Below, piece after piece: positions 5,905 through 10,713 of a DNA stretch of 11,329 nt. The stretch's first letter is position 1. The number at the start of each line of letters is the position of its first letter. The notes under the pieces are model-generated. The model searched no databases. It was not told the DNA's origin and saw only the letters and a program-made list of their open reading frames with translations. The DNA lies in assembly GCA_017402895.1 (NCBI GenBank), contig JAFPLG010000017.1, positions 1 to 11,329 on the forward strand, read 5' to 3'. A program made the position numbers and the translations under genes. Source of the stretch: Paludibacteraceae bacterium. GTDB taxonomy: Bacteria; Bacteroidota; Bacteroidia; Bacteroidales; Paludibacteraceae.

Positions 5905-6732
5905 TTACGGCAAATCGATATGCTGCACGGATATTGTGCGGCGCAGGAATATGTTGGCCGACTCGCGGAAACGAGCCGCCGACTCGGTCGTAAAGAAACT
6001 GCAGGTGCCTCCACGCGTAAGGATGCCGTTGATCTCTCCGTGACGATGCAGGTAGTCGTCCAGACTGGCTGCCACGATATCGCCCTGGGCCACCACGCGG
6101 ATATTGCGACCACGCACTGCCTCCTGGATCTTAGGCATCAGGAGCGGATAGTGCGTGCATCCCAGCACGATAGTATCTATCTGGTCGTCCTTGGCCAGCA
6201 GTTGGTCGATATACTGATGAACGAAATAGTCGGCACCGGCACTCATATGCTCGCCGGCTTCGATAAGCGGCACCCATAGCGGACAGGCTTGCTGGGTGAC
6301 GACAAGGTTCGGATTCTGGTGGGCGAACTCAATAGGATAACTGTCAGACTGCACCGTACCCGGGGTACCGAGCACGCCGATATGGCCGGTGACGGTCATG
6401 CGACTCACGATCTCGGCCGTAGGACGAATCACGCCCAGGACATTGATAATCTGTCCCTCCTCACGCAGCGAGGGCAGGTCCTGCTGCTGAATCGTGCGGA
6501 GTGCCTTAGCCGAAGCGGTGTTGCAGGCCAGAATAACCAATGCGCAACCCTGCTGGAAGAGATAACGCACAGCCTGCCACGTATAATTATATATAAGTTC
6601 GTACGAGCGCGTACCATAAGGCGCACGAGCATTATCGCCCAAATAGATATAGTCATACTCCGGCAGACGAAGACGAATCTTCTCCAAAACGGTCAGGCCA
6701 CCATAGCCACTGTCAAACACGCCTATTCGCAT
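5905..6732 (-). CDS. murI: Glutamate racemase
   Basis: MurI converts L-glutamate to D-glutamate for peptidoglycan precursors in the cytoplasm. The 275-residue product shows FDSGYGG (D7, S8), the first catalytic cysteine in ACNTASA (C70) and the second in GCTHYPL (C192), with H194 beside it. I start it at 6732 (MRIGVFDSGYGG). The open frame runs further upstream to 6816, but the extra 28 residues are encoded by promoter and A-rich repeat DNA and are absent from relatives. The predicted start of transcription at about 6750 also lies downstream of 6816. It converges on uvrB with 11 bases between the stop codons and no visible terminator for either. Confidence 0.97.
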   Translation of the reverse strand: MRIGVFDSGYGGLTVLEKIRLRLPEYDYIYLGDNARAPYGTRSYELIYNYTWQAVRYLFQQGCALVILACNTASAKALRTIQQQDLPSLREEGQIINVLGVIRPTAEIVSRMTVTGHIGVLGTPGTVQSDSYPIEFAHQNPNLVVTQQACPLWVPLIEAGEHMSAGADYFVHQYIDQLLAKDDQIDTIVLGCTHYPLLMPKIQEAVRGRNIRVVAQGDIVAASLDDYLHRHGEINGILTRGGTCSFFTTESAARFRESANIFLRRTISVQHIDLP

Positions 6733-6754
6733 ATAGAAAATCGAATTACGGCTG

Positions 6755-6786
6755 CAAAGGTAGTAAAAATAAATGAAAATGGAAAA
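6755..6786 (-). promoter_or_regulatory. Promoter of murI
   Basis: On the minus strand, TTTT (6783-6786, one mismatch to TTTG), 20 bases, TACCTTTG (6755-6762). The leader would be only about 18 bases. The spacer and -33 box lie inside the heptamer array 6773-6807, so a change in heptamer number would move or remove the -33 box. Confidence 0.7.
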
Positions 6787-6807
6787 TGAAAAACGGAAAA
6801 ATCTAAA
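6773..6807 (+). repeat. Degenerate tandem heptamers in the murI promoter
   Basis: In perfect 7-base phase: ATGAAAA, TGGAAAA, TGAAAAA, CGGAAAA, ATCTAAA. A-rich DNA makes such patterns easier by chance, so this is the weakest of the six arrays taken alone. Confidence 0.5.
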
Positions 6808-6831
6808 AAAAAGCAAAAAATAGCGATAAAA

Positions 6832-6863
6832 TTTGCGTATATCAAAAAAAAGCAGTAATTTTG
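6832..6863 (+). promoter_or_regulatory. Promoter of the structured RNA, tRNA-Gln and rplY unit
   Basis: TTTG (6832-6835), 20 bases, TAATTTTG (6856-6863). The spacer CGTATATCAAAAAAAAGCAG is nearly the same as in the rpsO promoter. No further consensus promoter is visible before nth ends, so this one may serve the whole rightward unit. Confidence 0.87.
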
Positions 6864-6867
6864 TCGT

Positions 6868-7072
6868 CGCTTTCTGCTCACCGAAGGAATTTACCCGGTA
6901 AATTGAGGCGGTTCGCGAAAGCTCCTCTTCGATAAAAACATCGCTTTGCTAGCGTTTTTATCGATTGATTCGGGAGGACTGCTAGTGAAACGATAGTCCA
7001 ACCGAAGAGCGGAGGCACCGAGGACATTAATGTCGCCACGCGACAGTCCGCGTCCGAGGTTGCCGAACGCGA
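6868..7072 (+). ncRNA. Unrecognised structured RNA joined to tRNA-Gln
   Basis: About 205 bases between a strong promoter and the first base of tRNA-Gln, rich in perfect helices. H1 is AATTTAC-CCG-GTAAATT (6888-6904). H2 pairs CGATAAAAA (6930-6938) with TTTTTATCG (6955-6963) and has an inner CGCT/AGCG helix. H3 pairs TTCGG with CCGAA (6969-6973, 7002-7006), then across a GA/AA loop GGACT with AGTCC (6976-6980, 6995-6999). H4 has three stacked parts: GCG/CGC (7009-7011, 7068-7070), GGCA/TGCC (7014-7017, 7061-7064) and GGAC/GTCC (7022-7025 with 7052-7055 or 7046-7049). It is capped by TGTCGC-CAC-GCGACA (7031-7045). H4 closes two bases before the tRNA, so RNase P cutting would create its 3' end. 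Signature bases of RNase P RNA, tmRNA and SRP RNA are absent. It may be an unlisted ncRNA, a diverged known one, or a structured leader. Confidence 0.6.
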
Positions 7073-7143
7073 TGTCCACTCGTATATCGGTATTACACCG
7101 GATTTTGGTTCCGAGAAGCGAGGTTCGACTCCTCGGTGGACAA
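7073..7143 (+). tRNA. tRNA-Gln, anticodon TTG
   Basis: A full cloverleaf. The acceptor stem TGTCCAC (7073-7079) pairs with GTGGACA (7136-7142), including the weak U1-A72 pair usual for tRNA-Gln, and A7143 is the discriminator. The D stem is GTA/TAC with GG in the loop. The anticodon loop TTTTGGT (7103-7109) gives TTG at 7105-7107, and the stem CGGA/TCCG (7099-7102, 7110-7113) has its outermost pair, C7098-A7114, unpaired. The T arm is CGAGG-TTCGACT-CCTCG (7119-7135). CCA is not encoded, so it must be added after transcription. It reads CAA and, by wobble, CAG codons. It follows the structured RNA directly and precedes rplY. Confidence 0.92.
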
Positions 7144-7145
7144 CA

Positions 7146-7170
7146 AAAGGCTGCGCAAGCAGCCTTTATT
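7146..7170 (+). terminator. Hairpin after tRNA-Gln, likely a partial terminator
   Basis: AAAGGCTGC (7146-7154), loop GCAA, GCAGCCTTT (7159-7167), followed by ATT. The stem is perfect but the T-run is short (TTT, then ATT), so read-through into rplY is plausible. rplY needs it, as I see no promoter between. Confidence 0.7.
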
Positions 7171-7173
7171 AGC

Positions 7174-7201
7174 GGCTAAAGGCTAAAGGTTATTGGCTAA
7201 G
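7174..7201 (+). repeat. Degenerate tandem heptamers before rplY
   Basis: Four heptamers in perfect phase: GGCTAAA, GGCTAAA, GGTTATT, GGCTAAG. They lie between the tRNA hairpin and the rplY leader. A small hairpin, CGTGT/ACACG (7207-7211, 7220-7224), follows. Confidence 0.75.
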
Positions 7202-7255
7202 GCCGACGTGTGATGGAATACACGGTATTAAGTAACACAAAACAATTTTAAAGAA

Positions 7256-7813
7256 ATGAACGTATTTCAATTAGTAGGTACTCCGCGTAGCGAGTACGGC
7301 AAGAAGGCCGCTAAGGCTTTCCGTAAAGAGGAACTGATTCCCTGCAACATCTATGGTCTGGGCGAGAACATCACCTTTACCGTTGCTGAGAACGATGTAC
7401 GCAAACTCATCTACACTCCCGACACCATGGCCGTTGATCTGACTATCGGTGACGCAAAGAAGATGGCTGTAGTTAAGGAATTGCAATTCCACCCGATCAG
7501 CGGTCGCGTACTCCACATCGACTTCCTCGAAGTGAACGAGAAGAAAGCCGTTACCGTAGAGATACCTGTTAAGCTCGAAGGTCTGGCAGAGGGTGTGAAA
7601 GCCGGTGGTAAGCTGGCTCTTCAGGCACGCAAGCTGAAAGTGAACGGTATCTACACTCAGATTCCTAACCGCGTAGTAGTTGACGTTACTTCGCTCGGTT
7701 TGGGCAAGAAGATTGCCGTTGCTGACATCCAGCTCGAGGGTCTGAAACTGATGAACCCGGCTGACATGTGCGTTGCAGAAGTTAAGGCTACTCGCCAAAG
7801 CAAGCAAGCGTAA
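7256..7813 (+). CDS. rplY: Ribosomal protein L25, long CTC form
   Basis: L25 binds 5S rRNA in the large subunit. The 185-residue product is the long CTC type: an N-terminal L25 barrel (about 5-92, FQLVGTPRSEYGKKAAKAFRKE, VVKELQFHPISGRVLHIDFLEV) plus a C-terminal TL5-like domain (about 97-180, VTVEIPVKLEGLAEGVKAGGKL, PNRVVVDVTSL). The ATG at 7256 fits family starts and has an A-rich lead instead of a Shine-Dalgarno site. It stands after tRNA-Gln with no promoter of its own visible, and before pth, a pairing often seen in bacteria. A strong hairpin follows at 7858-7888. Confidence 0.97.
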   Translation: MNVFQLVGTPRSEYGKKAAKAFRKEELIPCNIYGLGENITFTVAENDVRKLIYTPDTMAVDLTIGDAKKMAVVKELQFHPISGRVLHIDFLEVNEKKAVTVEIPVKLEGLAEGVKAGGKLALQARKLKVNGIYTQIPNRVVVDVTSLGLGKKIAVADIQLEGLKLMNPADMCVAEVKATRQSKQA

Positions 7814-7816
7814 TTA

Positions 7817-7854
7817 GTCGAAAGACCGCTTTCGCTAAAAGTCGAAAGTCGAAA
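7817..7854 (+). repeat. GTCGAAA heptamers after rplY
   Basis: GTCGAAA at 7817-7823, then two adjacent copies at 7841-7847 and 7848-7854. The middle part (GACCGCTTTCGCTAAAA) breaks the 7-base phase and also contains the inverted sequence CTTTCG, so a small hairpin with a GAAAG arm can form. Confidence 0.65.
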
Positions 7855-7857
7855 GAA

Positions 7858-7888
7858 GAGGGAGCGGGGCAACTCGTTCCCTCATTTT
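7858..7888 (+). terminator. Hairpin between rplY and pth, possible terminator
   Basis: GAGGGAGCG (7858-7866) pairs with CGTTCCCTC (7875-7883), nine pairs with one G-T, over loop GGGCAACT, and is followed by ATTTTA. The tail is short of a perfect U-tract, so it may stop only part of the transcripts. pth lacks a visible promoter. Confidence 0.7.
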
Positions 7889-7911
7889 ATTCTCTTTGAG
7901 TGCGAAGCACG

Positions 7912-7939
7912 GTCTTTTGTCTTTTTTCTTTTGTCTATA
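7912..7939 (+). repeat. Degenerate tandem heptamers before pth
   Basis: Four heptamers in perfect phase: GTCTTTT, GTCTTTT, TTCTTTT, GTCTATA. The array ends two bases before the pth ATG, so a change in number would alter the ribosome landing region. Confidence 0.7.
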
Positions 7940-7941
7940 GT

Positions 7942-8505
7942 ATGAAATACTTAATCGTAGGACTTGGTAATATAGGTGACGAGTATCAGCACACCCGTCA
8001 TAACATAGGTTTTGATGTGATCAACACCTTTGCGGATAGCGTCGGCGCCCAGTGGGAGGACCGTCGCTACGGCTTCGTAGCCAAGTGCCGCGTCAAGTCG
8101 GCACAGATGGTGCTACTCAAGCCCAGCACCTATATGAACCTGAGCGGCAACGCCGTTCGCTACTGGCTCCAGGCAGAGAAGATTCCCGTAGAGAACCTGC
8201 TGGTGATCGTGGACGACCTGAATATTCCATTCGGCAAGATACGTATCCGCAAGGCCGGCAGCAACGGTGGGCACAATGGCTTGGGACATATCCAGCAGGT
8301 GCTCGGCACCGAGAACTATGCCCGTGTGCGCTTCGGCATCGGTAATGAATATACACGTGGTCGCCAGATCAACTTCGTGCTGGGCGAGTGGACCGACGAG
8401 GAGAAACAAGCCCTGCCCGACCGACTGAAGACGGCTGCCGAGATTATTCCGTCGTTCTGCCTGCAAGGCATCGACCGAACGATGAACCTATTTAATAATA
8501 AGTAG
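7942..8505 (+). CDS. pth: Peptidyl-tRNA hydrolase
   Basis: Pth frees tRNA from peptidyl-tRNA dropped by stalled ribosomes. The 187-residue product shows the bacterial Pth pattern: YLIVGLGNIGDEYQHTRHNIGF with N10 and catalytic H20; KPSTYMNLSG with N66; VDDLNIPFGKIRIR with D91, matching the catalytic Asp; and GSNGGHNGL. The open frame extends upstream to 7900 through a GTG, but those residues are encoded by the T-rich heptamer array, and relatives start at MKYLIVGLGN. The stop is directly followed by the ATG of the S4 gene (8506), so the two are translationally linked. It lies in the unit rplY, pth, S4, DUF4924, nth. Confidence 0.97.
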   Translation: MKYLIVGLGNIGDEYQHTRHNIGFDVINTFADSVGAQWEDRRYGFVAKCRVKSAQMVLLKPSTYMNLSGNAVRYWLQAEKIPVENLLVIVDDLNIPFGKIRIRKAGSNGGHNGLGHIQQVLGTENYARVRFGIGNEYTRGRQINFVLGEWTDEEKQALPDRLKTAAEIIPSFCLQGIDRTMNLFNNK

Positions 8506-8907
8506 ATGGCCGAAGTTCGAGTAGATAAGTTTCTGTGGGCGATGCGGATTTACAAAACCCGCTCCATCGCTGCCGATGCGTGCAAGAACGGACGCATCAC
8601 GACGAGTGGCGTGCAACTCAAGCCGAGTCGCACATTTAAGATTGGCGACACGTTCTCCGTGAGGAAAGGCCCGGTGACATTCACCTACCGCATACTGGCT
8701 CTCACCGAGAACCGACTGGGCGCCAAACTCGTGCCGGAATACCTGCAGGATATCACGACACCCGACCAACTCGAACTGCTCGAACTCGCCCGCATGGCTT
8801 CGCAGTCGGGTCGCGACCGCGGAACAGGCCGTCCAACTAAGAAAGACCGCCGCGACATCGAGTCGTTTATGTCTGATAATTATTTTGATGCGTTCGATGA
8901 AGAATAA
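8506..8907 (+). CDS. hslR: S4-domain RNA-binding protein, Hsp15 family
   Basis: A 133-residue protein with an N-terminal S4 RNA-binding domain (VRVDKFLWAMRIYKTRSIAADACKNG..., about 4-60) and the C-terminal basic motif GRPTKKDRRDIESF, which parallels the RRPDKKERRDL end of E. coli Hsp15. Hsp15 binds free 50S subunits carrying a stuck peptidyl-tRNA and helps recycle them, which fits its place directly after pth: the ATG follows the pth stop with no gap. Its 3' end overlaps the next gene. The acidic end (DNYFDAFDEE) is ordinary for such proteins. The exact role in Bacteroidales is not known to me. Confidence 0.9.
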   Translation: MAEVRVDKFLWAMRIYKTRSIAADACKNGRITTSGVQLKPSRTFKIGDTFSVRKGPVTFTYRILALTENRLGAKLVPEYLQDITTPDQLELLELARMASQSGRDRGTGRPTKKDRRDIESFMSDNYFDAFDEE

Positions 8908-9364
8908 GCGCGAAAATATTGCTGAATATGTCCTCTATCTATGGCAGATCGAGGACTATCTGCGTGCCTTCCCTGCTCAAGCGGAGACCAGTCAGGAACT
9001 GCACGACCTCTGCGAGATGATGCACCGCGAGGGCATCCTCGAGGGAGGACATCTGCGTCTGGCTCAGAATGCGCTGGACGAAATGGAACATATCCACCGC
9101 GAACTGCTCGACGAGAACGCCCAATACCGCGCTATGGTGATGCGACTACAACCGGCACTGAACATTCTCAAGTCGAAGACCGACCGTCCGACGATGTCCG
9201 ACATCGAAGCCAGCCTCGTGCTGCTCTACCAGATTATGATGCTGCGCCTGCAGAAGAAAGAGGTGACCGCCGAGACGACCCAAGTCCAGCAACAAGCCAC
9301 CCAACTGCTGCAAATCATCAGCCGCGCCTATTACGAAGATGGACAAGAAGAAAACACCAAATAA
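8888..9364 (+). CDS. DUF4924-like protein of unknown function
   Basis: A 158-residue, largely helical, soluble protein. It resembles the Bacteroidetes family DUF4924 in its start (KRENIAEYVLYLWQIEDYLRAF), middle (MMHREGILEGGHL) and end (IEASLVLLYQIMMLRLQKKEVTAET). No catalytic motif, membrane segment or signal peptide is visible, and I know of no assigned function. Three starts are possible: TTG 8885, ATG 8888 and ATG 8897. I choose 8888 because relatives carry about eight residues before ENIAEY; 8897 is a close second. It overlaps the S4 gene by 20 bases, and nth starts inside its last codons (9339), so translation of the three is coupled. Its steady company with pth/Hsp15 genes hints at translation or nucleic-acid upkeep, but this is only context. 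Confidence 0.85.
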   Translation: MRSMKNKRENIAEYVLYLWQIEDYLRAFPAQAETSQELHDLCEMMHREGILEGGHLRLAQNALDEMEHIHRELLDENAQYRAMVMRLQPALNILKSKTDRPTMSDIEASLVLLYQIMMLRLQKKEVTAETTQVQQQATQLLQIISRAYYEDGQEENTK

Positions 9365-10016
9365 ATTGTCAAATCGTAAATCGTCCAATCGTAAATTATT
9401 CGACCAAGTCTTGACTTGGTTCGAATCCTCGATGCCCGTTGCCGAATCGGAGTTGCAATACAGCAACCCCTTTGAGTTGCTCGTAGCCGTCATGCTCTCG
9501 GCGCAATGTACCGACAAGCGCGTCAACATGGTGACGCCTGCTCTATTTGCCGCCTACCCTACAGCGGAGGCTATGGCCCGGGCCACCAGCGACGAGGTCT
9601 TTGAGTTCGTCCAGTCGGTCAGTTATCCCCGCAGCAAGGCGGAGCACCTGGTGCAGATGGCGCAACGCCTCGTAACTGTTTATGGCGGTCAGGTACCGGA
9701 CAACATTGATGATTTGCAGACCCTGCAAGGCGTGGGGCGCAAGACAGCCAATGTGGTCTGCGCCGTCATCTGGAACCAACCCACGATGGCTGTAGATACG
9801 CATATCTTCCGCGTGAGCGAACGGCTGGGACTGACCACCAATAGTAAGAATCCCCTGCAGACTGAGAAAGAGTTGGTCAAATATATCCCCGCGGATATCA
9901 TCCCCAAGGCGCATCACTGGCTCCTGCTCCACGGCCGCTATGTATGCCAGGCCCGCCGCCCTAAATGCGAGCAATGCGGCTTGCAATCCTACTGCCGCTT
10001 CTTCAATCAAAAATAG
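9339..10016 (+). CDS. nth: Endonuclease III (DNA glycosylase/AP lyase)
   Basis: Nth removes oxidised pyrimidines and cuts the resulting AP site in base excision repair. The 225-residue product shows the helix-hairpin-helix LQGVGRKTANVV (129-140) with catalytic K135, the catalytic Asp in VDTHIFRV (D153), and a C-terminal iron-sulphur loop with C203, C210, C213 and C219 in the normal C-x6-C-x2-C-x5-C spacing. The start at 9339 overlaps the DUF4924-like gene by 26 bases and is the only ATG before the conserved FDQVLTWF helix. It gives a basic lead of about 20 residues (KLSNRKSSNRK) encoded by a tandem repeat. A TTG start at 9366 is possible instead. A good terminator follows its stop by one base. 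Confidence 0.97.
   Translation: MDKKKTPNKLSNRKSSNRKLFDQVLTWFESSMPVAESELQYSNPFELLVAVMLSAQCTDKRVNMVTPALFAAYPTAEAMARATSDEVFEFVQSVSYPRSKAEHLVQMAQRLVTVYGGQVPDNIDDLQTLQGVGRKTANVVCAVIWNQPTMAVDTHIFRVSERLGLTTNSKNPLQTEKELVKYIPADIIPKAHHWLLLHGRYVCQARRPKCEQCGLQSYCRFFNQK
9366..9402 (+). repeat. Tandem 7/8-base repeats inside the nth start region
   Basis: TTGTCAAA, TCGTAAA, TCGTCCAA, TCGTAAA, then TTATTCG. Two units together are 15 bases, that is five codons, so the translated lead repeats as SNRKS/SNRKL without loss of frame. This is the only one of the six arrays that lies within a coding region as I call it. Confidence 0.7.
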
Positions 10017-10040
10017 AGCAACCCGCAAGGTTGCTTTTTT
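10017..10040 (+). terminator. Terminator of nth and of the rightward unit
   Basis: GCAACC (10018-10023), loop CGCAA, GGTTGC (10029-10034), then six T (10035-10040). It starts right after the nth stop codon. Confidence 0.92.
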
Positions 10041-10059
10041 CATGCATTCAAACGTAATT

Positions 10060-10075
10060 TGCAAATAAATTTGCA
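10060..10075. repeat. 16-base inverted repeat over the -33 box (copy 2)
   Basis: TGCAAAT-AA-ATTTGCA, identical to 2634-2649. The right arm holds the TTTG of the ferritin -33 box (10070-10073). The same geometry at two promoters suggests an operator; the binding protein is unknown. It does not match a classical Fur box. Confidence 0.5.
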
Positions 10076-10101
10076 GATTCCAAAAATTCTTCGTAACTTT
10101 G
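10070..10101 (+). promoter_or_regulatory. Promoter of ferritin (and perhaps recA)
   Basis: TTTG (10070-10073), 20 bases, TAACTTTG (10094-10101). Transcription should start at about 10106, giving a leader of about 49 bases. The -33 box is overlapped by the inverted repeat 10060-10075. Confidence 0.87.
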
Positions 10102-10154
10102 CAGCGAAAATAGTTACCTACTTTTGCTATTAATCACACAAAATCTATAACATC

Positions 10155-10676
10155 ATGATCTCGAAACGTTTGGAAGAGGCTATTAATGCCCAAATCAATG
10201 CCGAAATGTGGTCGGCTTATCTGTATCTGAGTATGTCGGCATACTGCCAGGATCAAGGCTTAGCCGGCATGGCTAACTGGTTTGCTATCCAGTTCAAAGA
10301 GGAGCAGGACCATGCGCAGATATTCTATAACTACCTCATCAGCCGCGGCGGACGTGTACTGCTCCGCGCCATTGATGCAGTGGAGACCGAGTGGGCTTCG
10401 CCTCTGGCAGCCTTTGAGGCTACGTACAAGCACGAACAACACGTAACCTCGCTCATCAACAACCTGATGTCCATCGCTATCGAAGATAAGGATTATGCCG
10501 CGCAGAGCCGCCTCCAATGGTTCATCGACGAGCAAGTGGAGGAAGAGGAGAATGCCGTTGAGATCATCAATAAACTGCGTATGCTGGACGGAAACGGTTA
10601 CGGTCTGTACGTACTGGACCAAGAGCTCGCAGCACGCACATACGCCACTCCTTCGCCTCTGGCAACTAAGGCATAA
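10155..10676 (+). CDS. ftnA: Bacterial non-haem ferritin
   Basis: Ferritin oxidises Fe(II) and stores the mineral in a 24-subunit shell, limiting iron-driven oxidative damage. The 173-residue product carries the full ferroxidase site at standard numbering: E17, E50, H53, E94, Q127 and E130. Other family marks are NAEMWSAYLYLSMSAYC, FKEEQDHAQIFYNYLISRGG and LQWFIDEQVEEE. There is no haem-ligand Met of the bacterioferritin kind, so FtnA rather than Bfr. It has its own promoter with a shared inverted repeat. recA starts 37 bases after its stop, with no terminator or consensus promoter between, so the two are probably transcribed together. Such a link would join iron storage and DNA repair under one signal. 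Confidence 0.97.
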   Translation: MISKRLEEAINAQINAEMWSAYLYLSMSAYCQDQGLAGMANWFAIQFKEEQDHAQIFYNYLISRGGRVLLRAIDAVETEWASPLAAFEATYKHEQHVTSLINNLMSIAIEDKDYAAQSRLQWFIDEQVEEEENAVEIINKLRMLDGNGYGLYVLDQELAARTYATPSPLATKA

Positions 10677-10713
10677 ATAACAAAAAAAGCAAAAATATAA
10701 CACAAATTATACT

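Noticed and set aside
6868..7072. RNase P RNA, tmRNA, SRP RNA or 5S rRNA
   Set aside because: None of the hallmark bases are seen: no GAGGAAAGTC and ACAGAA pair, no GGATTCGACGG start or tag frame, no GGAAGGAAGC apical loop, no 5S core. A diverged 6S RNA cannot be fully excluded by eye.
6891..7079. A 62-codon minus-strand frame across the structured RNA
   Set aside because: It runs through paired helices and into the acceptor stem of tRNA-Gln, has no promoter on its strand, and resembles no family I know.
3019..9402. CRISPR array
   Set aside because: The repeats are 7-8 bases long, lack spacers and are scattered at gene borders. No cas gene is present.
8941..9414. A 157-codon plus frame overlapping the DUF4924-like gene
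   Set aside because: It is Arg/Pro/Ser-rich shadow coding, while the overlapping frame has family-like sequence.
10677..10713. SOS box or separate recA promoter
   Set aside because: No CTGT-N8-ACAG and no TAnnTTTG with TTTG upstream are present in the gap.
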